The notes below the pieces were generated by a model that saw only the letters and a list, made by a program, of their open reading frames with translations, did not search any database and was not told where the DNA came from. From positions 89,898,881 through 89,962,880 of the forward strand of contig OY856186.1 of assembly GCA_963693315.1 (NCBI GenBank): 64,000 nucleotides of DNA, read 5' to 3'. The position numbers and the translations under genes were made by a program. Below are positions 46,305-58,090 of this stretch, in pieces; within the stretch, counting starts at the first letter, position 1, and each line of letters starts with the position of its first letter. Origin of the DNA: Diogma glabrata. Its lineage: Eukaryota; Arthropoda; Insecta; Diptera; Cylindrotomidae.

Positions 46305-46840
46305 AGCCATGCTAGAATTGCATAACAGTCATGCATCGGCCAGAAGAACATGCCTCATCTTCATTTGTGTCTATCATCAACACATTATGCATAATTAAAT
46401 CAATAAATTAGTTGTGATATATTATAACTCTGATGGAAAGTTATCCCATCATAAATAATAGGACTAAATCTAACAAAACATGGTGCAACTTATGAACTTT
46501 TTTGCGATCCATTCAATTGTCGATCGATCTAGTTTCGAACCAATAAGAAAATTATAAGCTTAAAAAAGTTTATCATTCTTGTCAGGGCTAGCTAACTAGA
46601 TGAGCTACCAAGAAATGTTAACGCTTATAAACCAAAAATTAAAAAAAAAATTTCATAAATTGTACAATGTTTTGTTAGATTCAGTTTTATTATTCATCAT
46701 GGTATGACTTTCCATCGGAGCGGTGTTGTATCACAACTAATTCATTGAATTATTTGTAGATAATGTGTCGATAGACACAAGTAAAGACGGGTCATCTTCT
46801 TCTCGCCGATACAAGATTGTTATTCAATACTAGCATGGCT
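46305..46840. mobile_element. 536-bp palindromic foldback element
   Basis: Ends AGCCATGCTAG and CTAGCATGGCT. Arms of roughly 190-200 bases pair imperfectly but continuously: ACACATTAT blocks, ATTAGTTGTGATA / TATCACAACTAAT, CTGATGGAAAGT / ACTTTCCATCGG, and TCTAACAAAACAT / ATGTTTTGTTAGA. The unpaired centre of about 150 bases has no coding. No target duplication recognised. Confidence 0.8.
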
Positions 46841-48055
46841 AAAGTAAAACAACAAAAGTGATCACTTGAGAAATTAATTGACTAAACCTGAATCTAATAA
46901 ATATATGTTTATGTATATTTTTTGTTTTCTTATAATTCGCTAGAATAGAAGACTAATTTTTGGTTAAGAAGCGTTTGTATTTTGTGGCATGGATTTTATG
47001 GACAGTGGATTTTAGAGAATTCCATAAAGAGGTTTTTTGTGGGAAAAAAGACGACACATTTTGCTCAGTTCACCCAAAAAATGTTTCAAACGAGTGCTCA
47101 TGGAAGGTTATTGCTAGTCGACTAGGGCGAGAGAATAAGCGTCGTGAAGCCATTACCGCTTTTATGTCAGCTGAACACTTACCAAATTAGTTTTTGTATA
47201 ATACACAGAGTGCTCCGATATTGCGTCTATGATCGAGTGTATCCAAAGAGTTTGTTAACTGAGGACGTATACGATTTTTGTAATAAATAATTATTTTGTA
47301 ATTATTTTAACAGCTATACGAAATAATTTTTTTGTCTATATTTCTCATAATTATACCTGCTCTGCTGATCGAATACCGAAATAGTTTGGACATTTCGTAT
47401 ATGTCAGTTTAACGGAAACTCATCGTTCTAAAAATTAAACTAAAATAGTGGATGTCAGATTTGATCAAAATACGATGTCCTTCGTGCTAAGTGCGTTTTA
47501 TTGGCGTAATGCGTAGTTTATACGATGAAGACAAAACTTTACGCTTCCCTTGTTAATGAATACCCATTTTATCAACAGCCAATATATACAATAATACTGG
47601 AGACTCAATATTCAGGTACATAACATAATAGAATTTTTGATATATTGAATTTCTAAAAAATTTTAGGTTCTAAACAATGCAAAATAATGTACGTGCTTAG
47701 TAAATAGCCGAATGTACAATATTGTTTTATTACTTGGGAAATGTCAAAGTTATAACAAGAAATGACTATGATAATTTGACTGCGTATAGTATATTAATAA
47801 AATTATTGCAATGTAAATTATTATAACAATAATCGAATCCGTCCTTAGCATCATCAATTAACTTTGATGCCATTTGAGGCGTTGAATTCTATCTACAATG
47901 CAACTAATTGAATTTTTGCTGCACCTAACTTATCTGGAAATTATATTCGATATGCTATCTTATAAAAGCTTAAAATATAATCAGCAATTCAGAAGGAGTA
48001 TTTAGTAGAATTTGCTTCTTCTTAGCTAACCTAAACATTTAGCTGCATTTTTGGC
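46841..48055. other. No recognisable gene
   Basis: A 76-codon frame (46960-47190, plus) begins at TTG and resembles no family I know. The rest is AT-rich with nothing recognised. Confidence 0.4.
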
Positions 48056-48059
48056 TGTT

Positions 48060-48835
48060 GAGATATGGTCTTATCAAGAAAGGAATCTATTTCAAGACCG
48101 AGGAATTGGAATCTATTTCAAGAACGAGCATGAGAACCCATAGAGTTATTAATAGGTTAATCCTCAAAAAGAAAAGTCCGGTCTATCGCGTTTATGTCTG
48201 TAAAGACACGCTTTAAACTTAGGGGTATTGAGCTTGACCTGGTTAGCTTTCCCCCATTTTAGTATAATATTGATGTCCTGTGGCATATAAGACATCATTT
48301 CATCTCAAGCGACTGAGATTGAATTAATGCACGGTTGTGAAAACTGTACCCAGAGGATAAATTACAGCTATCCGCATAAGAATAAACTGGATTAAGAGTG
48401 GAAAGTTAAAGATCGTTTATGAAAATCAAGAATAGGGTGGAACGGATAATTTGTGAGGAACAGCGTCGAGAATTTAAAAGTTGAAGTTGCGCTTTTGACA
48501 GTTAAAAGTTACAGTTAAAAGTTGCGCTTTTGAAAACTGCCTGAATTATGCGAGTCTTCAGGAAGTTTTTTAATCCAGGATACTAAACAGCTAGAAATCT
48601 CTACTGCCATTAGTTTACTAAGCAATGACTTATACCAAACACGATCAAACGCTTTAGAAATATCTTAAACGACTATTTGCGTTTGGCAGTTCTTTGATGT
48701 CTTTGGCCCCTCGATTTGAATTTTTGTTTAGTTTATGCTATTTAGAGTGTGGAAACAATAGCAATCGACATATAGTTTGAAGAATCGGTCTTATTTCCTT
48801 TTTTCCAGGATGATGGAAATTTAAAAAAAAATAGT
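48060..48835 (-). pseudogene. CR1/Jockey-type LINE reverse transcriptase, decayed
   Basis: The minus strand holds ordered RT blocks in shifting frames: KFPSSWKKG and SNYMSIAIVSTL (about 48750-48835), DISKAFDRVWYKSLLSKL (about 48600-48670), FLIFINDL and a YADS variant of YADD (about 48350-48440). Stops and frameshifts are frequent and sections are deleted. The order and motifs are typical of CR1/Jockey-type LINEs. Exact clade not resolved. Confidence 0.75.
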
Positions 48836-50240
48836 TCAAGTTTAGAGGTTGAGACCCTGGGTCTGTTGAAATGCAAACAAAAGCAAAAGACAATGCTTTC
48901 ATCATTTTTGAGTTTATGTTATTTAAATTCATCTTAACTTTTAAGCAATCTTTTAAACTATAACCTCATTTCAGCTTTCTAACTCAAGAGGTTCCAGTTT
49001 TATAAGGATTATACTAAACCTACTGCAAGAAAAATCTCAAGCCATTTAATACCGTAGGAAAATTATCAAATTTATTTATTTATTAGTCAAATAAAGACTT
49101 AAGTTAATACATTTTATGGACTAAAATATTGCTTATATTCTATTATTGCACTTCATGTTTAGCTTATCAATTATGAATGAAGCGTTTTCATTTTTCTTAA
49201 AATACTATGTTTAAATTTGTTCTGCTCACTTGCGGGTCATAAAAATCACTGTATTTATTAAAGTTTCTTATACATCCATTTAGTAGATTGAGCATAGAGT
49301 ATTCAGTTTTATGAAGCTCTTCAACTAAAGATCGCTTAAATCTAGTATCATGTATATGGAAATCGGGTACCATTTTATTACACAAATAGGGACATCTTAT
49401 ATTGCTTCTTACCAAATCCAAACCAAAAAGTGCGGAAGCTAACTCACTTCTGGACTCAAGTGAAATCATATTAAGTAAAAACAGCCTTTCTTCATGTTTT
49501 GGAAGCCTATACCCACTAAAACCTAAAGGTTTTAAAGCAAAAAGTAAGAGTTGTTTTTGCACGGATTCTTATAATTTCTTGTATTCACTAGCATAAGGAG
49601 ACCATACTATGCTGGCATACTCCATCGTTGATAGTACGAAAAAGTAATACAGAGTTTTTGTTGAAGCGATGTCATTGAATTCTTGGCTCTTCTTTTGATA
49701 AATCCTAGAATAGAATGACCCCTTGAACAAATTTTATTTACATACTGCTTCATGGTCAGAGCACTGTCTAGCATTACACCATCTTCGAGCAAAAAAAAAA
49801 GATCGTTAATAAATATTAGGAAAAGGGAAAATTCTCTTTGTATTTTCTTCTCCAAGTAAACCGTTTGAAAAAAGATTAAATAAGAACAAAAAATACAACA
49901 ACAAAGATGATTTTGAATTAAAATTGTTTAAAAATGTTTAATTATAAATTAAGTGTGATGGTATAATTGTAGTTTTCACGTTGTTATTTGATATTTGGTG
50001 GACGTTAATTTGATCTTTGGTGATTTAATATGTTATATGTTGCACAAAGTAGTTTCTGTGAATGTATTTAATGTGTTTTGTGAAATCTGTATGTATAATT
50101 TCGTTTCTACTTAGTTTTTTGATTTAACTAATTTGATACATTGATTCTCCTTGTAGGCATATCTGTCTGATCAAGAAATCTGTCTATTTCTAGCGGACAA
50201 ATTGCCCTTCCGACTATTTTAATTTTATTCACTCTGAAAG
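48820..50240. repeat. Dispersed repeat, copy 2 (partner 21640-22440), interrupted
   Basis: The shared halves are 48820-49050 and 49890-50240. Between them lies a LINE C-terminal fragment absent from the other copy. It directly precedes the RT remnant at 48060-48835 on the minus strand, so it may be that LINE's 5' part. Confidence 0.6.
49197..49860 (-). pseudogene. LINE C-terminal reverse transcriptase fragment
   Basis: The minus-strand frame 49607-49855 has FLIFINDL joined by an internal deletion to DGVMLDSALTMKQYV and RGHSILGFIKRRAK. The frame 49197-49562 continues with KPLGFSGYRLPKHEERLFLL and ALFGLDLVRSNI. These are the standard end of a CR1/Jockey-type LINE protein, after the catalytic domain. 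The YADD region is deleted. It splits the dispersed repeat in which it lies. Confidence 0.75.
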
Positions 50241-51034
50241 AACGGTTTAAATAAGTGACATAAGAAGCGTTTTAAAATCTATTTATTGCACATCGAAATT
50301 TGTTCTTTTTTTTTTGGTTTCTTTAAACTTTATTTCGTTCATCCCTGTTGTTTTAAATTGAATTATGTATCCTGTAAAACAATTTTGAAAAAAATGTGTG
50401 CAATGTGCATTAATTGTGCATGTTACTAAATCTCCGGGCACAAAAAGGTGTATAATACACGTCATGCACATGATGCGCACCATTCCGTGCACATGTCCTA
50501 AAACAGCTTACCACATATGTGCACACAAACGTTAGCCGCATGTTTTACGAATAACAAAAACAAAACAAAACAAAGCGAAACGAAATTTATTAAATAATGA
50601 TAAGAAAGAAACAAAAAATATAAATTGGCGAGTTAAAAAGTAAAAAGTAGTTTAACAGTTTCTATAATAGCTTGTTTTATTTAACTTTTTATGAGAAAAT
50701 ATGACTTTTGTTATAATAAATTGATGAACTTTATTTTATTTTCATCTAAAATTATGTGCGAAAAAAATTTTTCGGTGATGGTTAATATTTTTATATTCAC
50801 AAAAACAAACAGCCTTTTTGAATAATTAATTTTAATGATTCAAAAACATTATTATATTTATTTAATATTTTTTGATTATCATTTGTTATGTCGGTAAATA
50901 TTAGTTTAAATTTTTTTTTATAATATTAAGAAAATTAATATTATTTTTATATGTAAGCAATATTTGAATTTTTTTAATGTTGATATTTTTTTATAACGTA
51001 TAAAAAGATTCTAGTCACATAAATTACACATAAA
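50241..51034. other. No recognisable gene; GTGCAT/ATGCAC-rich patch
   Basis: From about 50395 to 50550 there are many ATGTGCAC/GTGCAT-type motifs in both orientations, like those at the end of the 7880-8125 repeat. The rest is AT-rich. Confidence 0.45.
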
Positions 51035-51285
51035 ATATTTATGTTTTTATGCGTGAAAGTTCTATGCACATTTTGTATACATGTTTACATGATTTATAAA
51101 TGTTAAATTAAAACAAATAGGTATGACATTAGGGCATAAATATTATTTATCTACAACTTAATTTACAATATACACTAGAATATTTAAAAAAAAAAATTAA
51201 AAATTATTAAAATAAAAATGTGCACGAGATGTGGATAGACTCTTGCACCATGCACAGAATGTTTGTCGGGTATTTAAGTGAGAGG
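51035..51285. repeat. Dispersed repeat, copy 2 (partner at 7880-8125)
   Basis: Same blocks in the same order as copy 1: TATGCACATTTTGTATACAT, TAAATTAAAACAAATAGGTA, AATATACACTAGAATATTTA and a GTGCAC-rich end. Confidence 0.65.
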
Positions 51286-53731
51286 ACGATTCTGCACTTT
51301 CATCCATTTAACATGAAATATTTCTTCTGATCAGTAATAGAATCTTAAAATATTTATTGGTCCGTAGCATGACCAGTTGAGAAAAACTGATGTAGTGTGT
51401 CCTTTGAAGAGTTTTGATTCAATTATATAATCAAATTTATCTAAAAATAAGGTTTATTGTTAGTTCTTTTCCAAATAAATTTTTGTATTGTGTTAATAAA
51501 AAAAATTCACGACAATTAATTGAATAACTAAAGATTCTCCTGAGAAAAAATTTACGCAACATAATTTGAAAAATCAAATATTCGAGTGTTTGAAAGATGA
51601 ATAAACTTAACCTAAGGGAAGAAAGACTCAACGGATGTTGCTATTCAACTTTCTAGACAACGCTAGATAACGCCCTGTTATAACATCTGTTAATGTAGTA
51701 GATAGTAAATATTTGTCTTCAATTTTAAATGCTAGTGAAAAGTGTTATGTCTATAAAACAATAAAATACGATATTTTGACAAATATAAACCACTGTCATA
51801 TGTCTCACCCTCCATAAATATTCAGAACTATTGTATAATACAATATTATTTACAAAAACAAACATAGCACTTCCATTAATTTTCCAATGCTAATTTTTTT
51901 TGGTTTTGCAACCCAAAAAATGTATTTGGAATTAATTGATTTAATTTATACGATTTTTGTATTTTATTTATATTAAATATATTTTAATTAATTGAATAAA
52001 TTTTATAAAATATCAACAAATTTGGTATGTGAAAATTTTTATAATATTTCAATTTCAATATATTTTATTTACATAATTACACAAGTAAATTGGGAATGTA
52101 ATTTGTAAAATGGTTTTTCGATTTCATATATATTTTTTATGTTCAACAAATTATTAAAAATTTAATTATTGAATAAATAGTTATGCTATGCTGTTGCCTA
52201 TTGATTGTTTTGGTGACGACCGCATTTTTTGTATATACAAAAATATTTATTTATCATTTACATGAAGTATGGGATTCTTTTAAATGTTTGGTTTTATACA
52301 TTTGCATATAATTTATATACATATTATGTACGTTAAAAGCGTTATTCTATGATTGGGGGAAAAAGTTTGTTTTTGAAGATTTTGTTTGCATATACTTATA
52401 AAAATTATGGAAATGTTCCCGAAATTTTTTTTGGTTAACGCACAATTAACGACACTATTTTATTTTATATTAACGCACAATTAACGACATTATTTTATGA
52501 AAACGAAAATTGTTTGAAAATATAACCTTATTGCAAACAAATTGAAGCTGAATATTTATTTAATGAAAGGAAATACAATATCTAAGAAATATCTACAAAT
52601 CTATAATAGAAATAATATTAATTATTTTTATTCTATTTCCCTGATATATTGAATTTTATTCTGACGATTTTCATTGAATATAGAATTTCACTTCTTTTGT
52701 CACAAATTAAATAAATGGACAAGGGGTTGGGTTGATAGACATATTTCCTTTTGGATAAACTTAACTAGAAGGGAAACATATGAACGTATTAAAATTATCG
52801 AACTTTGATATAATTGGCTATTAAGAGCTTATATACCATTTTACTTTTAAAATAAGAATAGGAACTCTCAAAATGGAATAATATCTTTCAATATGAGAAT
52901 TATTAGTAGTCTTTCAATAAGATTTATTCTCCTACTGAAAGTTACAATTACTAGTTTTTATTTCACTTTGAAAGTTACTATTCATATATTGAATGTTACT
53001 ATTTTCATATTGAAAGTAAACTGGTGTATAGCTGCAGTTTTAAACAAAAGTAATTCTAAGTCCATTTTAATTTAATAATGCTTAACTTAGAAAATATGTA
53101 GTTGTAGACTTAGCTTAGGCCTGTTATGAGGTCCAAGCCTTTAACGGCAATTTTTAATAAATTTATTTATTTTAGTTTGGCTTTGTATTTAAAATAATTG
53201 GTAAAATTTTAACCAAAAATAAGGAATTACTAAATTATTTAACAAAGTATTTGAAATATGTATTGTATAAGCAAGCTCAAACTCAGCATGCAAACCACTA
53301 TGGACTCACTCAACACACAAATTTTAAGCATACCATATTTAAGTTTATCCACCACGAAATTTTAATAATTTCGTTCTGGAAAATACTTCAAAATTAGAAA
53401 AACTTAATTTTTGTGAAAATCGTTTTTTCCGTTGGGGCCAACGAGATATGAAAAACAGCACAAATCTAGCACAATTTAGCACAAGCTTTGTTTTTTCATT
53501 TTTCCGAAATGGCAGGGCTAACTTCCACCCCAAAAACTTAAAATGTCTTTCCAAATCTAACTTTTAGGAATAGGCTACTATCAACAATATTTGGTTATAT
53601 TTAACTGTCAGTTGCAAAATAAGAGATAATGAAAATGTAGCTAATTGCTATTGCGGGGTTAATTTTGTTATATTGCTGCTATTTGCTTGGCTCAAATAAT
53701 TTGTAACATTTGTCTCGACTTGACTAGGGAA
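51286..53731. other. No recognisable gene; two tiny tandem duplications
   Basis: AT-rich. TTAACGCACAATTAACGACA is duplicated at about 52435 and 52470. At 52930-53020 a TTGAAAGTTACTATT-like motif is repeated several times. No coding or RNA gene. Confidence 0.45.
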
Positions 53732-54071
53732 CAGTGGTGTATTGCGGCCGGAACGCACCAGAACGTCGTTCCGGTACCTTTTTGTACTGCCGGAACGCGT
53801 TCCGGTTGTTTTTTATGAAAATATTAACATAAAAATATTTTAAATATGCTAAAGAATCAAATTTTCAGTTATATAAACTACTTTTAAATTTTTTGAACTG
53901 TATTTGCATTGTTTTTGTGCATATCTGCAACCTACGTAATTATTCTGCAATCATACAAACATTAAATTCAAGAAGTTTTAAGCATCTCCGCTCGCTATGC
54001 TCACGTTGTTTATTTTAAACAACTCCAACCTAAAGCGTTCCGGTACTTATTCTGTAGGTAACACACCACTG
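53732..54071. mobile_element. 340-bp hAT-type MITE
   Basis: Ends CAGTGGTGTATTGCGG and, reverse-complemented, CAGTGGTGTGTTACCT. Sub-terminal CGGAACG/CGTTCCGG blocks lie at both ends. Flanks CTAGGGAA and CTTGGGAG match at 6 of 8 positions, compatible with an aged 8-bp duplication. No transposase. Confidence 0.78.
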
Positions 54072-54286
54072 CTTGGGAGGTTTTGCATTTTCAACACTTT
54101 ATCGTAAAAATGCGGCGAAGTCATTTGCTTGAACCAAACGAACTCATGCCAGAACGTCAAAAGAGCATTCTCGTTGGTAATTAATTATGCTGTTCATCAT
54201 AGAAATATGATTAGTATTGTAATCATATTGTGAAAATCATGTCAAAGGCAGCATTGGCTTTAAACTACTTATAGCCAAGGTTGGCA

Positions 54287-54372
54287 TGATATATATCAAT
54301 GATATATATCCGATATATATCATTGATATATATCATGATATTTATTCCCTGATATATATCATGATATTTATA
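54287..54372. repeat. GATATATATC-rich palindromic arm (left)
   Basis: Successive GATATATATC and ATGATATTTAT units that are self-complementary. A matching arm is at 58952-59018 inside the opposite terminus. Confidence 0.8.
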
Positions 54373-54406
54373 AAAAAATAAATAATTAATTATTCCTACC
54401 CTAAAG

Positions 54407-54676
54407 TTGAAAAAACTGTTAACAGTCGCACCACTGCTTGCAAAACGCATGCCAAATCGAGGTAGCCTGGTTCAGCTATGCCAAGACCATAAAGCTGACA
54501 TAGATTCTGACAAAACTAATCTTATGACAAACATTGTAATGAATGCTAAACATATGCTTTGTTATCCAAAGAAAATAGCAGTCGCTTTAGACAGAACTCA
54601 AAGAGATAAAACGACTATTGCCGTTGTAGTTAAAATTAGGCATAACCCATACAAGGTTGTACAACTGGTTCAGTAA
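54407..54676 (+). other. 89-codon open frame, unrecognised
   Basis: An ATG-started frame near the left end of the hAT-like element, rich in Lys/Arg with MPNRGSLVQLCQDHKADIDS. Its end runs into the foldback arm. I cannot assign it to a hAT transposase or any family; may be chance. Confidence 0.2.
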
Positions 54677-55313
54677 TGGTCCATTAATGGCAACCAGTAA
54701 TGCAGCAATGGCCGAGTACTGGTAACCATGACTTGGCCATTAACATAATTTTACTGGATGATAACTTCGGACAATAAATGGCTGCCATTCATAGGCCAGA
54801 GAAAAAAAACAGCAATGGCGCATACAAGGTTGAATAGTTGGCCCAGTAACGGACCAATAATGATGACCAGTATTGCAACAACGAGCGAGTACTGGCCGCC
54901 GTGACTGGACCATTAAAAATCATAAAATATTATCACAGGCAAATTTAAATAAATTAAATACAATTTGTATTTGATTTCCTAATTTAAAATAAAATAAAAA
55001 TGTCTAATGAAAAACAATATAAAACTTATACCAACCTTCTCAATATTATCATAGTCTTTCAGTTGAGAAGCAAATAGTAAACTATAGATGAAAATTTTTC
55101 AAATGTGTATTTCTCAAATGGATTTTAGTCTAGTGAATTTTAACCAACTGACATAGATCGGCCAATTCATGGCTGCAGTACTGCCCTAATAACAATAGCC
55201 AATTAATGTTAGCCATTAACGAGCCATTGCTTGGTCATTTAAACTAAAGTGTACTGGTTATTTTCTATAAACCAAATATCGGCCGATTTATGGTTCCAGC
55301 AATGGCCCAATAA

Positions 55314-55362
55314 CAATATCCAAGCATTGCAAAGGTATCTTGCAATGCTTGGATATTGTTAT
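55314..55362. repeat. Perfect hairpin in the foldback
   Basis: AATATCCAAGCATTGCAA, then AGGTATC, then TTGCAATGCTTGGATATT: 18-bp arms with a 7-base loop. ATTGCAAAGGTATTG recurs just downstream (about 55374) and next to the foldback's right end (about 58674). Confidence 0.85.
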
Positions 55363-57607
55363 GTTATTGCAAAGGTATTGGCTCTATTCTGTAAACCACA
55401 GATCGGCGGAAGAATGGTTCTAGTACTGGACCAATAACAATAGCAAAGTACTGTTTACCATTAATGGGCCCTTTGCTTGGCCGTATTTCAGAGTTCGGCA
55501 AACCCTGATTGGAAAACTGGTAGTCGATTTTAAACTAGAGCAACATTTAGAAGTTAAGAAACTTTATCGAAGAATAGACATGGCTTTAAATGCACCTCAT
55601 CAGTCATCACTTAGCTAATTTATGCTTGACCATCGATTTTTAGGTAAGTAAACGTTACAACAACCACCAAAGAGAAGAAGCATATATTTCCTTATTTAAA
55701 TATAACTATTTCAGTCTTCATTCAGTCTTCATATTAATAGTTAACAGGACTTGCCTTTTGTTTTTGGGCCTGTACTTAGGACCATTCATCGGTTGATCTA
55801 TGGTTAACAGAAAATAGCCAGTATTTAGTTACCTTTGAATGGTTAAGCACTAGCCCATGAATGGTAAACAATACGTGGCTATTGTTATTGGGCCATTGCT
55901 GGAACCATGAATCACCAGATCTACGGTTTATAGAAAATAACCAGTTCAGTTTACTTTAAATGGCTAAGTAATGGCACGTTAATGGTTAACATCAATTGAC
56001 TATTGTTATTGAGCCAGCACTGGACCATAAATTGGCCGATCTTTGTCATTTGGTTAAAACACACTAGAGTGTTATCCATTTTAGAAATATATAATTTGAA
56101 AAATTTCACCTATAGTTTAATTATCGCATCTATGCTGAAAGACTGATAATATGCAATGTTTAAATTGGTATAAGAAATTTTAAATTTTTTTTCTCTGAAC
56201 ACTTTTACTTTATTTTAAATATTTTGTATTTAATTTATTTAAATTTACATATGATCATATTTTTTTTAATGACCCTGTCATGTTTGCCAGTTTTCGGTCA
56301 TTGCTGCAATACTGGTCATCATTATTGGACTGTTGCTGGGCCAGTTTTACAACCTTGTATGGACCATTCATTGCTCTCTCTGGCAAATGAATGGCAGTCA
56401 TTTATTATCCGAAGTTATCAACAAGTAAAAGTATGTTAATGATCGAGTCATAGTTGCTAGTACTATGAGCCATGGTTGCCAGTACCTGGTCATTGTTGAA
56501 TTACTGGTCAGCAGTAATTGACCATTACTGGATCAGTTGTATACCCAGGTAACAATTTCGCCTAAATTTTTTAAATTATTCCAACTTAACTTGAGAAAGC
56601 ATTGTGTAAGACCATATTATTCAAGCTTTACCTAAAAAAAGCTTGTAAAAGACTAGATTCACTAAGTTTCTTATATAATTCCTTAGATAAAGCTTAATTC
56701 AATAATAAATATTTAGGGCATATTCAAGCAAATGTTACTCAAGTATAATACCTTTTATAAGGTTTTATTCACATATAACTTATAAGGTAGTATTCAAGAT
56801 GTTTTTACTCAAGAATTCTATCCCTTATATAAACCTTTATTAAAGTACAACTTTTAGGAAGAATCAAAGAAGATTCTTACCCAAGGATAGTTCCTTGTAT
56901 ACGACTTTATTTATGTATAATAATTTTAGTAGTATTCAAGAAAATGGTTACTCAAGTAATATTTCTTATATACGGCTGTTTTCAATAAATATTAAAAGAT
57001 TTACAACAAATCGATCTGTCAATATTTTTGACAGTTCGTTGTTTAATTCACGATTGTGTGTTTTTTTATTAAATCACTTATCGATGTGTTTAAAAAGTTA
57101 ACAAGCCTTTAAGAACTTTAACAAACTATTATTGATTAATACAAAAGATTATTTCAAAATAGTAGAGATATTTTCGTCAATGAATATTTGCAATTGCCAT
57201 TATTCCGCAACCATTCAATCAAACGTTTCTGATGATGGTTTATATATTGATTGAGATTTACCATTTCTGCTGATGGTTTATATAATGATTTAAGTTGGTC
57301 AACAAATAAATAAACTGATGATAATTTGTCATACAATTCCTTTTTGTATTAGATGTATGTAATCGCCATATTGTGCGCAATTTGCTTGGGAAAAAATTAT
57401 ATCAAAACAGACTGCCACTGACTTATGGAAAATATAACGTAGAACGTTTATTAAATATTATCATTTAACATTTATTTATTAACCAGCCAAATTGTGCAAC
57501 TGAACGTAATGCCAACCACAGCCTACTATACCCCTTACGAAGCTGGAGTAATACTTTTATTCGGTATTGAGTAACGTTTTATTCCTGTCGTGGAAATTGA
57601 TTTAATG

Positions 57608-57678
57608 AACGAGTGCGTAAGGGTAAACGATGAGGAAATCGTTATAGGGCCTGTGTTCGATTCCTGCCAGGCACGTTT
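57608..57678 (+). other. tRNA-like module 1 in copy A
   Basis: GTGCGTAAGGGTAAACGATG, a pairing AACGAT/ATCGTT stem around GAGGAA, then GTGTTCGATTCCTGCC containing a B-box-like GTTCGATTCC, and a GGCACG end. Spacing resembles a tRNA, but acceptor pairing is poor. The same module occurs inverted in copy B near 61000-61070. Confidence 0.4.
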
Positions 57679-58020
57679 TATTTATGAATTTTATTTTCCT
57701 TTTTTTTATTTTATTTTTATTCTTTAATCATTTTTAATCGTACAATTGAATGGAAACAGATGCGTAGATATCGTATATGAATACGCAAAATAATTTTCAT
57801 TTCGAGATTGTCCTCAATCATAACCAATATTATTTTTAACAAAAACCCATATATTCTCATTTTAAGAAACCATTAGTACACTTTTATATGCATTCCTAAT
57901 CAAAATGTTTGAATAAAAATTAATTCATAGTCGTGGTAGTGGTCCGAAACTTGAAATGTGTACAAATAATTTGTTAAACAATAGTGATTAAGTTTCAATT
58001 TTCTTTATGACAGCTGCTAA

Positions 58021-58090
58021 ATAGAGAAGTGGATAGCGTATGTTCCTGGAGAATCAAAGGTTATGAGTTCGATCCCGCTACAGACGTTTG
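58021..58090 (+). other. tRNA-like module 2 in copy A
   Basis: AGAGAAGTGGATAGCGTATG resembles an A box, followed about 40 bases later by GAGTTCGATCCCGCTACA with a B-box-like GTTCGATCCC. Conserved in copy B (about 60583-60655, inverted). Confidence 0.45.

Noticed and set aside
46960..47190. 76-codon plus-strand frame
   Set aside because: TTG start, no homology recognised and no supporting signals; not strong enough to call a gene.
57154..57336. 60-codon minus-strand frame inside element A
   Set aside because: The equivalent region in copy B is broken by a stop after about 30 codons and shifts frame, so it is not maintained as a protein.
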